Shown here: one piece after another, positions 29,346-40,100 of the stretch
Numbering within the stretch: position 1 is the first letter of the stretch
Layout: each line of letters opens with the position of its first letter
Source of the DNA: Sweltsa coloradensis
Lineage: Eukaryota; Arthropoda; Insecta; Plecoptera; Chloroperlidae
DNA: 64,000 bases
Direction of reading: 5' to 3'
Assembly (NCBI GenBank): GCA_024449915.1
Contig: JAMZAV010003214.1
Coordinates: forward strand, 1-64,000
Program-made: the position numbers and the translations under genes
Notes under the pieces: generated by a model
What the model saw: only the letters and a program-made list of their open reading frames with translations
Told to the model about the DNA's origin: nothing
Database searches by the model: none

Positions 29346-30410
29346 GTCCCGCGTAACGCATGCTTCTCTCCAGAGATCGCGCTCCGACTCGTATCAGTCA
29401 CGTGGTCTCGATGGCTATGACTGACTCGCCAGCCAGCCCGAGCGAGAGAGCAAGAGCTGTGTGAGCCGCGATCTCCGAGCTATTACTACATAGCGGTAGG
29501 TCAGGGTCATTTAAACATTTCATTACGAAACTGCAAGGAATTCACATTGTCTTGACCCATGACGACGCCCTGTCTTTTTTATTTTGACAGTCGGGGCGGA
29601 CTCGGACATAGGGTAGGCGGTGAGCTATAATATACCAGTGCCTGAATATCATTGTCAGTTTAAAATTGAATTTGTAATCAATCCCACACTAAAAAAATAC
29701 GATTTTGTGTATGAAATAGTTTATTTGACAATCACAAAGTTATCTGCTATACTAATTACAATTACATCCAAGCTCATTGTGGAGTGGCAGTAGCTTTCAG
29801 ATGGTGAGATTTATGTAAAAGGCAGGCCATGAGTCAATGTTGAGTGATGGTAATCAGTTTTACATATAACATTGGTGAGATAATAGTATTATAAGTTTAC
29901 AATTGCAGGACAATGTGAAATATTAATGTTATAGTCTCCATTATTAATAGCATGTAGTCTGCAATTATTACTGATAGAAATAGTATATTCGTTGTCTTTA
30001 CCTTTTACACTCAAATAATTATTCGAGAGGCCTTCGGCCCGATCCCAGCCACCGGCAATCCTCTAATAAAGTTTATGTATGCGCTCTCAAGCGAGTTTTA
30101 TATCTTCCAATTCGCACACGTTTATTTTGTTCATATTTTTAAATTTAAACTTTGAAAACACACAATAAGTTGTCATCAAAATTATCTTCTAAAATGCATT
30201 CTACTCATTACTTCGTTCACTTTAAATCTACGCCCTCAAGGGTGAAGCAAGCAATGAAGGACACAGCAATAGTTGGAAGAGAACTAATATTTTTATGTGT
30301 TTGTCATTAATTACACTAAAAAAATCATTTCAATTTCAACAAAAAGAGTTTATGTATATATTAAATGAAAATGCCATCAAAATATAACTGTAGTATATTA
30401 AATGTGTCTT
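29346..30410. other. Unassigned stretch, GC-rich then AT-rich
   Basis: 29350-29520 is relatively GC-rich (GTCCCGCGTAACGCATG, GAGCGAGAGAGCAAGAGC) and not seen elsewhere in the window. The rest is AT-rich. No gene recognised. Confidence 0.4.
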
Positions 30411-30418
30411 ATCATTGA

Positions 30419-30953
30419 CGGTGGCGTAGGAACTATTTTTTAGTGGGGGGGTCACACTTATGTTGACTACGAGGTTGGGTGGGCAAACCGGGGCTGGGGC
30501 GAAGCCCCAGCCGGCGGAGGCCTTTTCGCCGTAGGCGAGATATTTTTTAAAGATGCCAATTGATAGGTGGCCTGAAGCACGTTTCCAGGCGAATTTTAAT
30601 TGTGAATAAGGGTTACATTTTGAAGCTAATATTGCATTGAAGATTGATTACCTGACTGAAATCGGTCGACAGTCTGCTTGGGAGTGAAAACACTGCACAC
30701 AAAATATAATGAATATTAGTCTAAAATCAGATTTCTAGTCTAGTCTCGCAAATCACGTCTCTTACTGAATCTTTCTTTAAAAAAATAACAAAAACCTTCC
30801 TTTTTGTTTGCAAGCACTGCAGTAAAAATCCTAAAAATCACCCTACAAGCTAAAAGTTAGCAAATGACACCCATACCTGGCTTGACCCCCCCAGTGGGGG
30901 GGTCAAGCCAACAAGTGGGGGTGAGTTTCCCCCCCCCCGTTCCTACGCCCCTG
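30419..30953. mobile_element. hAT-like MITE with imperfect 8-bp target duplication
   Basis: Left end CGGTGGCGTAGGAAC, right end GTTCCTACGCCCCTG: inverted termini of about 15 bp. Flanks are ATCATTGA (30411-30418) and ATAGTTGA (30954-30961), 6 of 8 identical. An 8-bp duplication is typical of hAT elements. The 535-bp interior has a GGGGCTGGGGCGAAGCCCC hairpin near 30490 and no transposase. Confidence 0.6.
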
Positions 30954-30961
30954 ATAGTTGA

Positions 30962-32209
30962 CGAGGGTCTTTTATAAAATTTACCTTAGGCCATAAACTA
31001 AAAACTATAAAATGAACCAGACTCGTGCTGTGTTTTCGCTAACCACTTGAAGAAAGAATGTTTGGGAATTTTCATTAGCAACTTTTAGCAACAGCATGAC
31101 TAGCTGACTAGCTGACAACCAGCTGACAGATGAGTAAGTGACTGATTTTTTAAAGCAGCACGACAGTGAGAGATGGTCGGCGACGGCTGGAGACATATGC
31201 TCCCAGTCCCAAGTCTCGTAGCACGCGATCTAGCAAAGGTCACATGCGCAGGAAAAAAAGCCCCTGGCCAGCGACGTAACTGCGGGGGCTGGGTCGAGGG
31301 GGGGCACACTTTTTTTATTTTATGAAGTATTTATTGACATATTATGTAGATATTGAGAAATTTTCATATTGTTGCAATTGTTTCGTACTTCTATTATAAG
31401 GGTTTGTCACCAAAAATTGTTAAAATACCCTCTATACACAGTACACACTAAGAATCGAACCATTTTCCGGGTCTATGTCCATAAGCTCAGGTCCCCCCCC
31501 CCCATTATACACAATCATGTACTTAACCCAGCAAAGAGCATAATGCCCACAAATTATTTTTGGATGGCACACTGACCATACCTATATACCCCTTTTCACT
31601 AGCCATGCTGACCATTCATCATTTTGAGGTTACAAACATTTTCCCCCCCCCCCCCCCCCAAAAAAAAACAAAAAACAAAAACAATGGATAGTTACTCAAC
31701 TGCCCCTGACAGGTAGACAAGTTGCAAATTAAATGATGAAACTATATAGACAACATTTTTTTGGTATCTCTTGAACACCAACCATGTTTCAATATTAGTT
31801 TGTTTTTTTGTGGTGAATACCTGATTTTCAGCGGAAATTCACATGGACAATACAGGATTTGCAGCGGAAATTCACATGTACTGTAGAGGTTTTGCAAACG
31901 AGATTTACAGTCTTGTACACGTATGAGAGTAATTTGATGCGTCTAGTTTCGTTTTTTTTTAAACATACAAATGGATAATTTAAATAAAGTATTAAAGATT
32001 TTAATATTATGCGTGCCCCTATAACAACACCATTACACTATAACAAGAAATAATTTTTTAAGGTACTCAAAAACGTATGAGGTCTGCGTTTGAGATATTT
32101 CTAGGGTTCCCTGAAAAACACAAATGAAAGTACCGGTAGTTATTTGTAAGGTATGCGCAAACAAACACAAAAATAATACAACGAGAAAATATATTCATAG
32201 GTTATTTTA
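30962..32209. other. Unassigned stretch
   Basis: Contains C runs at about 31494-31504 and 31644-31660, and a short direct repeat (TTTTCAGCGGAAATTCACATG at 31825 and TTTGCAGCGGAAATTCACATG at 31859). No gene or family recognised. Confidence 0.4.
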
Positions 32210-32330
32210 TTTATTATATTTATTTAATATCTATCCTTTCACTTAGCAAACTGATTTACAAAGGAGGACAACTAAATAAATCTAATAGATAAATGCAGAC
32301 ACAACAAAGAACTACAGTCAACCGATTGTA
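32210..32330. repeat. Dispersed repeat, copy 2
   Basis: ATTTATTATATTTATTTAATAT edge followed by AAACTGATTTACAAAGGAGG, AAATAAATCTAATAGA and ATGCAGACACAACAAAG, as at 17745-17850. Confidence 0.55.
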
Positions 32331-33387
32331 TTGTTGTCTTGTTTATTCAAGTTTAGATCTCTTTTGCTCGGATAGGTAAAATTGAAGTACAGTATAATCC
32401 ATTATGTTTTATTATATTCTATTTCCAATTGTATACCTGGTTACAAACATACATTTCTTATTAAAATAAAATACATGTGTTTCATAACTTATCACAATTA
32501 ATTATTTACTTGAACACAGCAATGTTTGGTAGAGGGTTGAATATATACGTTTTCCCATTTCATTCCAGCTTCTATTGTCGAACCACAATGAGTGGTTCCC
32601 AGCATCCGTATTTTACAAATTTGAAAATTGGTTCTGACCGCTATTGTGTCTCCCTTTCTGTGCCGCGGTTCTCCAGCTAATGTTTTAATATAGGGTACAT
32701 AGTTTTGAAGTTTCCTCCGTTCATGCAGTGTTACCCAGACCAATTATTAGATCATTTCCGCAACAAACTATTTATAGAAATCACAAGGTATCCGCACAAC
32801 GGCACAAAGTACGCTTTGATGGCCAGTAACGGGCAAGTTCCACAAAATAAAGAGCTTCGTAAAGGGAACTTAGTCACACTACCTACCTCTCATATTAAAA
32901 AATAAGAAAATTCAGCTCTCTAAACAAATTCTCATTTTTTATAGTTCCTGTCAAAGTTACCTATACAAATTCATAAAAATTAACCAAAAAAACAAGTTGA
33001 AATGGGTTCCTAAGACGTGGAAGTCACAAACGGTAAAATGTTAACAGCAGGGCTTTATAGGGATGCAATACGTTTATGATATTTATGTTTACTTTTAAAT
33101 TCGAGCAGGTTTCGATTGCGTTAGAAACACAGAGTAAAATACATTTTTAATTGTTTATAAGTTCGCATAAGATAACTATAATTTGCAAAATCCTGAGGTT
33201 GCGTGCTCCTTTAAGCGTTCTCTAAGTAGGAATTCGTTCCCTGGAACAGTAATATTAAAATCTAAAATTTTCAAATCAATAGTGAGATGAAAGCTCTGGG
33301 TTTTGGAGTCGAATGGTATGCATGGCCTTCACCACACAGATTGTCCGTATTGCAATGCTAGATGGTGTATCAATGACTCATCGCACC

Positions 33388-33425
<38 letters not shown>

Positions 33426-33837
33426 TCACGCGAGCGGCGATTAGCGACGAACCCAGAGCGAGTCTCCTACACCGAGCCACGAGACAACTTTGAGAAATGA
33501 AAGCAAATGCCCCTGGAGACAGACTACCCGCAACAAAATTGTCAATAACTACTATCGCATTTGCGTCCAAAGTATGCATCCGATTTCGATGATATTTTTG
33601 GACGTTCTTAAATATAATATTATGAATAGATCCCAATTTTTTATTTTTGTGGTTACCACAATCTCATTTACATTTTACTAAATAACTCTTTTTTTACGTA
33701 CGGGAAAAAATAAACGAAAAGACAAAACCGTAAACAAAATATTTCTTAATATGATTCAAAAGATTTCATGTAATTATCTTTAACGCTTACGATTTAATTG
33801 CAGAAGAAGCAGAAGTCCGCGACACCCGAGGCCTCTT
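32331..33837. other. Unassigned stretch
   Basis: No repeat family recognised apart from the (AC)n tract. Opposed open frames at 32498-32743 (minus, 81 codons) and 32705-32905 (plus, 66 codons) have mixed composition but no motif I recognise, so I do not call either as a gene. Confidence 0.4.
33389..33422. repeat. (AC)17 microsatellite
   Basis: Seventeen uninterrupted AC units. Confidence 0.95.
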
Positions 33838-33982
33838 AAATTAATTAGTTTGTGGTCTGTTTTTATGATAATATAGTTTTCCTAGGTTACATATAAAATA
33901 ATAAATAAAAAAGTATAAAAGCATTAGACAAATTATTTATTTGAATTAAAAAATCAAATGTGTTTGATTTGATTTTCATTTG
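33838..33982 (-). mobile_element. LineL 3' UTR fragment
   Basis: TTAGTTTGTGGTCTG...GATAATATAGTTTTCCTAGGTTACATA and TTATTTGAATTAAAAAATCAAATGTGTTTGA closely match 34450-34590. The terminus itself is missing. Confidence 0.6.
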
Positions 33983-34345
33983 AATTAAGGACGCGTCAAC
34001 CGTCAGGTCATAATGCACCAATATAACCTAGGGGGGGTGGGGAGAGGAGCTAATACTGGTCAGAACCTACCACGGGTAAGGGGAGGAAAGGGGTTTTCTC
34101 AGGTCGCTGTCGTCATTGTCTTCGTCATCGTTCGTTGTCATTGTCATCGTCGTCGAGGTGTCGTCAAAGGAAGGGGCAAGGTATACCCGACGACGATTGC
34201 CAGAGCTCGCCTCTATGTTTGGGAGTACAATACTACCCTTCGTACTAGCTGATGTTTGCGAGGTGGACTTTTTCTCTGGAATCGCCTCTTACGATTTTCA
34301 GAGCCATGCTCTGGGCCAATTCTACCCCGGACCCAGACGGGGGAC
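33983..34345 (-). repeat. RepA copy, full length, second subfamily
   Basis: GAATTAAGGACGCGTCAACCGTCAGG to CTACCCCGGACCCAGACGGGG. It has CACCAATATAACC, CATTGTCTTCGTCATCG and ACAATACTACCCTTCG, defining the variant shared with 3830 and 28850. It starts 610 bp before the next RepA in a tandem arrangement. Confidence 0.8.
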
Positions 34346-34347
34346 AG

Positions 34348-34592
34348 TGACTCGCATGACGACATATGAAGGTATCGCATGACAACCTGATAACCTAGGG
34401 CGCTTCAACCGGTGATGTCATATTTTATTGTCTGTTATAATTGTAAGTTAAATAAATTAGTTTATGGTGTGTTTTATGATAATATAGTTTTCCTAGATTA
34501 TAATATAAAAATAAAGATAAAAGTATCACAGCAGAAGAAATATTATTTATTTGAATTAAAAATCAATGTGTTTGAGTTGATTTTCATTTGAA
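34348..34592 (-). mobile_element. LineL 3' end between two RepA copies
   Basis: CATGACAACCTGATAACCTAGGGCGCTTCAACCGGTGATGTCATATTTTATTGTCTG and the 3' UTR repeated from 33838. It forms the second half of a RepA-LineL tandem unit. Confidence 0.65.
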
Positions 34593-34953
34593 TTAAGGAC
34601 GCGTCAACCGTTAGGTCACAATGCACAACTCTAACCTAAAAGATATGGGGAAGATGGGCCCTTGCTGGTCACAACCAGCCACTAGTGAGGGGAAGAAAGG
34701 GGGGTTTTCACGTCGCGGTCTTTATTGTCTTTGTCATTGTTCGTAGTGTCATTGTCGTCGTCGTTGAGGGGTCGTCAAGGGAAGGGGTTAAGGTCCTTGA
34801 CGACGACTGCCAGAGCTTGTTTCTAGATTCGGGGAGTAATATACTATCCTTCTTACTAGCTGATGTTTGCGAGGTGAACTTTTTCTCTTGAATCGCCTTG
34901 TACGATTATCAGAGCCATGCTCTGGGCCCATTCTACCCCGGTCCAGACGGGTG
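34593..34953 (-). repeat. RepA copy, full length
   Basis: GAATTAAGGACGCGTCAACCGTTAGGTCACAATGC to CTACCCCGGTCCAGACGGG. It directly abuts the terminus of the longest minus-strand LineL copy. Confidence 0.8.
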
Positions 34954-35181
34954 AAGCCGACGACGACGTGAGAAACTAGGGCGCTTCAACCGGTTAGGTC
35001 ATATTGCGCCGCCTGTGAATGAAAGTAAATTAGAAGAGTTAATGCAGGTATGTTTGATGATTAGATTGTTTTCTAAGTGTATAAATAACAAAATAAATTG
35101 AAGATGAAGAAAGTAATAGCAAAATAAAAGTTATGTATGTAAATGAAAAGAAAGAAAAGAAAGAAATGTGTATGAAGTTAA

Positions 35182-35975
35182 TTAAAGTTTGTTAAATAGA
35201 TTACTTTGGATGAGAAATTTGGAAAGTTTGTCGCCGTTATCATATGATAGAAGTTCTTCATATGATTGGGAGAGATCAAATTGCATGCGCAAGGCATCAT
35301 ATTTGGTACATTCTGCTAGCATATGATGTACGGTTGAAGGTACATCACATGTGTCACATATGGGAATAACCTTTTCTCTGGTTAAGAGATATCCGTGTGT
35401 TAGGCGTGTGTGCCCTATACGAAGTCTAGACAATACCACCTCTTCTCTACGTGAGAGTCGAGACGTAGGTGGACGAATTTTGTTAGTCAATGTGGGCATC
35501 ACACTACGCAAATTGTTATTTTGCAACACATCCCAAGATGCTTGTCGCAAATCCAACAATCTTTGCTTAAATCCACTCTTGATATCTGGAACGGGAACTA
35601 GATTGAAATCAACGTCGCGACGCTGGGAAGCTTCCTTAGCAGCCCGATCAGCGTGTTCATTTCCCTCTATGCCCACGTGTCCAGGTATCCAGCAAAACTC
35701 TATTATATAACCCTTAGAGGTTAGTTTTTCTAAATAGAATTGGATGTCTTGTACCAAATGATGACTTGAATACATGAGTTCTATAGCTTGAAGTGACACA
35801 AAAGGTATTCTCCACAACGACAGCGTAGAATGTATTTAAGAGCTTCACGGATGGCGAATAACTCTGCAGTGAAAACTGAACACACGTCGCTTAGCCTGAA
35901 ACGTTCAGTTAAGGTGGAGCAATAAAAAGCACTTCCAACCTTGTTGTCAATTTTGGAGCCATCTGTGAATACCAA
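35182..35975 (-). pseudogene. LineL RNase H and CCHC C-terminus
   Basis: An upstream frame (35975-35781) has FTDGS with the first catalytic Asp and FTAELFAIREA with the Glu. The next frame (35817-35182, 211 codons) has CWIPGHVGIEGNEHAD with the last Asp at residue 57, and a C-x2-C-x7-H-x4-C finger at residues 154-170. A frameshift joins them near 35810. Compared with the copy at 60.5 kb, 15 bp covering the A-D-S-L-S segment is missing, so the second catalytic Asp of RNase H is lost. The product would not be an active nuclease. Confidence 0.85.
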
Positions 35976-36501
35976 AGTAAACCTTTGATGTTCATGGCAA
36001 ATCTCTCTAAAGTTAATTTTGAATACACTATCGCAAGTAGAGTTTTTTCAAAACGACAAAGGTCAAATATAATAATCGGCTCTGGTGTAAACCAGGACGG
36101 GTTATTGCTAAATACAAAATTAAAAACTTTTGGCAGATGAAATTCTATAAGATTAAACAAAAGTTTACATCTTAATCCCGTTGGAAGAGATGCCTTGGGT
36201 TTGTTATCAAAGTGTCTGACATATGTCGTGTAAAAACATTCCGATTTGCTGGATGGTTAGGCATAGCTTTAATTTTCATTACATACGTACCCATCAAGAG
36301 GTTTCTCCGTTCTGCCAAGGAGGACACACCTGACTCGGCATACAAGCTGACTACCGGGCTTGTTCGAAATGCACCAAGAGCAAGACGAAGACCACAATGG
36401 TGGACAGTGTCTAGAAGTTTAAGGGTTGTGTTACTTGCTGAAGAGTATACGAAACATCCATAGTCCATCTTGAAGCAAACTAGAGATCCACAAATTCTCA
36501 A
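35909..36501 (-). pseudogene. LineL RT thumb and connector
   Basis: The frame at 36501-36172 contains KMDYGCFVY, LDTVHHCGLRLALGAFRTSP and VSLYAESG, typical of the region just after the RT fingers/palm in I/Jockey-type LINEs. The frame at 36160-35909 contains NPSWFTPEP, the usual connector before RNase H. The two are separated by a stop at about 36170 and later by a frameshift. The RT core with the catalytic Asp pair lies beyond the truncated 5' end. Confidence 0.8.
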
Positions 36502-36569
36502 AATGCAAGTCCTATCTGCACCTCACGATGTATTACTGAGAACTTTCAATAGATTGATTTTCAACATGC

Positions 36570-36760
36570 ATCCTTTGCGTAACTCAACAACGGGTGTAAG
36601 CGCCACTATGTAATGGGGGATTGAGTTGGAAAATCCTATGCAGGTCAGAACCAGCCACACTGCTCTAGCCTAGGCTGGAGATATGAGGAGATAAATCACT
36701 CGCTCGTCTGAACAGACACAGCAAGGGGGAGGAAAGAGGGAGAGACGTCCTCTCTTAGTT
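36570..36760 (-). repeat. RepA fragment, diverged
   Basis: CTATGCAGGTCAGAACCAGCCAC and CTGCTCTAGCCTAGG, then a second partial (ATATGAGGAGA, GTCTGAACAGACACAGCAAGGGGGAGGAAAG). Landmarks are in the wrong order, so rearranged. Confidence 0.45.
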
Positions 36761-36764
36761 GTCT

Positions 36765-37004
36765 TTAGCTTCCTGTAGGTATCTTAGCTCTTTCTAGCAG
36801 GTGAAACCACGACAAAGTCACGAGTTGCACTTCCCAATATGAGTTATTTCTTGTATCAAGACGCACACGCCAACTAAGATGGTTGTAGACACCTCGGTTG
36901 CTGGGCAGAGCGATGCTGGATATCTTCTCCCGGGTCCTAGACTGGTTCACAGAGCCACGTCCAATGACTCTCTGTGCGACGAGACTTATAATATGTAAGG
37001 ACAC
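36765..37004. other. Unassigned stretch
   Basis: Overlaps a 97-codon minus-strand frame that continues into the G repeat. No motif recognised. Confidence 0.4.
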
Positions 37005-37182
37005 AAGCTCTGTAGATCCCCTGTTTTGAATAATTCCGTAGCTCTTTTGAACACCCAAGCCTGAAGTGAAACTCCTAACAGAAACAAAAACAAAACTGGA
37101 ATCGGCTTGTTGGACTCACCGCCTTCGTTCACAACGTAAACAACACGATTCTAGAACGTCACGGCCAAATGGATTGTTTCGT
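37005..37182. repeat. Repeat pair G, copy 2
   Basis: Matches 28110-28312, including AGCTCTGTAG, GAACACCCAAGCCTGAAG and GGACTCACCGCCTTCGTTCACAACGTAAAC. The minus-strand GGTGAGT is kept. Confidence 0.6.
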
Positions 37183-37214
37183 TCTTTTAAAGTTTTGGCC
37201 TATCTTTATTTAGA

Positions 37215-37605
37215 TTTTTTGAGTTTATTTGGATTAAGGGCGCGTTTTGATAGGTCATATTTCGCCACTCTAGCCTATGGTATATGGGGATGAAAACTAT
37301 TTGCTATTTGCTGGTCAAACGAGCCACGTTTAGGGGCAGGAAAAGAGGACCTCACATCGTGTCCTCATCGTCTTTTTCATCGTTTGTGTATTATCGGTTG
37401 TCTTCGTCGTCGGGGAGGTCGTCAAGCGAAGGGAAAGTGGTTCTCGACGACGACCGCGCGAGACCCCCTTTTAATTTTGGGGAGTAATATTATACTGCCC
37501 TATATACTAGCTGACGTTTGAAAGATGGACTTTGTTCTTTCCTGAATGTATACGATAGGGCAGAACCATGCTCTGGGCTTGTTAAAGCCCGGGTTCAGAC
37601 TGACA
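37215..37605 (-). repeat. RepA copy, full length but diverged
   Basis: GTTTATTTGGATTAAGGGCGCGTTTTGATAGGTCATATTTCGCC to GGGCAGAACCATGCTCTGGGCTTGTTAAAGCCCGGGTTCAGAC. The GCTGGTCA...AGCC hairpin is broken. Confidence 0.7.
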
Positions 37606-37684
37606 TAGGCACTGAAAAATTAGTTGGGTCCACCATTATCCGAAAAAAATTGAGATTTTTTTAGCCATGTCCCACGGCAAAAAC

Positions 37685-38297
37685 CTCTTATAAGAAATAC
37701 TAGGAAAACGCTAAAATCCCGTTACGTTGATGGATGAGTTTTTTTTTGTAAGTTTTTAGTTTTCGTAGGACCACTTTTCCTTAGCAAGTGATTTGTGAAT
37801 GCATTGTAGGTGATTGTTGTCAAACTTCTATTGTTATTTGTTAATTGTTATTATAAACCTAAAAAAAAACTCATATTAAAACCTTTATACTATGGATTGT
37901 GGCTAACGTTTTCAAGTTTTTCTTTCAGAAAGCAATACATCACCATTACATTAATGTCTATGTGAAATATGAACGTTGTAGCCCCACTCGTTTGGTCAGA
38001 ATTGGCCCAAATGTCACGAAAATATCGCACTAAAAATAAAAAAAAATTGTAAAAGTACGATATTCATGAGAAATATTTCTTCGATTGTACCCAAAAACGT
38101 AGCAAGTCTAAGTTTAGAGATTTCGAAGGTCCCCTCAAATTTTCATCAAGATCGCATATTATGCCGTTTGCCCGGTAGAGAGCGAACAAACAGACAGAAA
38201 AACAAACAAAAAAACAAACAAAAACAAACAAAAAAACACCCGAGCTAAATTTTTTTGGGGGTCGGTGAAATTGAAGTCTTCGCTTCGCTCATCCAAA
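37685..38297 (-). mobile_element. RepB element
   Basis: Inverted relative to the copies at 2743 and 44222: it opens with ACTAGGAAAACGCTAAAATCCCG...GATGGATGAG and ends TTCGCTTCGCTCATCC. A 60-codon plus-strand frame (38066-38248) resembles one in the 44-kb copy (VPSNFHQDRI and ERTNR shared). This could be coincidental conservation of the DNA rather than a gene. Confidence 0.7.
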
Positions 38298-38614
38298 TAT
38301 TTGAACAATCAATGCCCCGTGACACTGCAATATCTTGTTCATAAAGCATATTGTCATTATTGACGAATACTCGTCAACATTTTCTGTAAACCACTATGTG
38401 TTGTGTTTTTAATTTGTTCAATTGGTTCGTTCAAAATATGTTGCTTACCGAGAAGGGGTGTGATTTCGGAATGCATATTTTTGCGTGATTGAGTGTATAT
38501 CTGTGCACAATTTCAAGATTATGTAATAAAGGGCCAGGTAACATTGGTACAATTACCTAGTATTAATGTGAAGCCAACCCATTCTTAAGGCACATTTAAT
38601 TTTTTAATTTTTTA
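38298..38614. other. Unassigned stretch
   Basis: No recognised element or gene. Confidence 0.45.
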
Positions 38615-38806
38615 ATTTGGATTGAGGACGCGTAAACCATTAGGTCATAATGCGTCACTCTAGCCTAAGAGATATGGGGAGAAGGGTCAATGCTGGTCAG
38701 AACCAGCCACTGGTAAGGGGAGGAAGGCATTTTTCTCACGTCGCGGTCGTCATCGCCTTTGTCATCGTTCATTGTGTCATTGTCATCGTCGTCGGGGAGG
38801 TAGTCA
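38615..38806 (-). repeat. RepA, 5'-truncated (first of three in a row)
   Basis: TTTGGATTGAGGACGCGTAAACCATTAGG to CGTCGTCGGGGAGGTAGTCAA, where another RepA tail begins after about 20 bp of T-rich sequence. Confidence 0.75.
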
Positions 38807-38827
38807 ATTTTTTTATTTATGATTTTT

Positions 38828-39149
38828 TTAATGAAGGATGCGTCAACCGTTAGGTCATAATTCACTACTCTAGCCTAAGAGATATGGGGAGAAGGGGACC
38901 ATGGTGGTCAGAACCAGCCATGGGGAAGAAGGGGGTTTCTCACGTCGCGGCCGTCATCGTCATTGCCATCATCGCCGGGGGGTCGTCAAGGGAAGGGGGC
39001 AAGGTCCCCGACGACGATTGCCAGAGCTCGCCTCTAGTTTGAGGAGCAAGATATTCCGCTCTTACTAGCTGAAGTTTGCGAGGTGGACTTTTTCTCTTGA
39101 ATCGCCTTTTACGATTAGCAGAGCCATGCTCTGGGCCAATTCTACCCCG
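38828..39149 (-). repeat. RepA, 5' tip missing (second of three)
   Basis: AATGAAGGATGCGTCAACCGTTAGG to GGGCCAATTCTACCCCGG. It is cut exactly where the next copy's TTTATTTGGATTAAGG begins, a clean RepA-in-RepA junction. Confidence 0.8.
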
Positions 39150-39252
39150 GTTTATTTGGATTAAGGACGCGTCAACCGTTAGGTCATAATGCACCACTCT
39201 AGCCTAAGGGGGGGGGGGAGGAGGGGCCCATGCTAGTCAGAACCAGCCACTC
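39150..39252 (-). repeat. RepA, 5'-truncated (third of three)
   Basis: TTTATTTGGATTAAGGACGCGTCAACCG to GTCAGAACCAGCCACTC, then the LineL terminus GACGACGACGTGAAAAACTAGG after 6 bp. Confidence 0.75.
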
Positions 39253-39484
39253 AAATCGACGACGACGTGAAAAACTAGGTTGCTTCAACCGGTAAGGTCA
39301 TATTGCGCCGCCTGAGATAATGAAAGTTGATAAGATGAGGTAGGCCTATAATGGTGTGTTTGATGAGTAAGATTGTTTTCTAAGTGTAAAAATAACAAAA
39401 TAAAATGATTATAGTAATAGCAAAACAAAAGGTATGTATGAGAATGAAAAGAAAGAAATTAAAGAATGTGTATGATGTGCGAAA

Positions 39485-40100
39485 AATTTTTGGATGGGCG
39501 TAGCGAGCGCAGTGAGCGAAGTGAAAATTTCATTTAACTATACTAGAGAAAAAAAATCCGAAATGTGTTTTCTGTTTGTAGTTTTTGTGTTTTTGTTAAC
39601 ACGATTTCGGCTAAACCGATACTCCAATTGCGATGAAATTTTGTGAAGTTCTTCGAATATCTGAACTTAGAACTGCCACGTTTTTGAGCGCAACCAAGAA
39701 ATTATTTCTCATGAAAATCGAAATTTTCCTTTTTTTTATTTTTAATAGTTCTTCGACTTATAAAACCTACATACTATTTCAGATTGTAATGATTTTTTTC
39801 AAATAACCTTTATTTATGAAATAATTTATGCGAGTAAAATTTGAACGTAATCGAAACATTATTTCTCATGAAAATTGACACTGCGATTTTTTTAAATTTT
39901 TTCAATGTTTTCGACTTATAACACCTACATGCTTTATCCGATTGTTATTTTTTTCAGAGAATCTTAATTTATGAATTTATATATTCGCGTGGTTATTTGA
40001 AATTTTAAAAAACATCTCATAAAACCGCAATTTTACGTTTTTTTCGTTTAAAAAAAAGTTACGCTTATCCAACAGTGCGCCCTTAAAAGCGTTTGCGAAG
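39485..40100 (+). mobile_element. RepB inserted in LineL
   Basis: TTTTTGGATGGGCGTAGCGAGCG to TACGCTTATCCAACAGTGCG...AAAAGCGTTTGCG. GAAAAAT occurs next to both ends (39481 and 40107) and might be part of a target duplication. It has the same internal CACCTACATGCTTTATCCGA-type repeats as the 2743 copy. Confidence 0.7.

Larger units (their letters stand above)
34955..36560 (-). mobile_element. LineL, I/Nimb-like LINE, 5'-truncated
   Basis: The best minus-strand copy. From the 3' end: GTC-rich terminus (CCGACGACGACGTGAG in plus), about 200 bp of 3' UTR with the block shared with RepA, then coding sequence for a CCHC finger, an RNase H domain, a connector and the end of the reverse transcriptase. 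An RNase H downstream of RT is characteristic of the I superfamily (I, Nimb and relatives). The RT catalytic core, the endonuclease and ORF1 are absent, and several frameshifts make it non-autonomous. Confidence 0.85.

Noticed and set aside
31265..31710. A further MITE between CAGCGACGTAACTGC and CTGCCCCTG
   Set aside because: The ends pair poorly and the flanks show no target duplication.
32498..32905. Opposed frames of 81 and 66 codons as host exons
   Set aside because: No family recognised; either could be chance in this AT-rich sequence. Transcript data would decide.
35351..35710. 119-codon plus-strand frame
   Set aside because: Antisense shadow of the LineL RNase H/CCHC frame.
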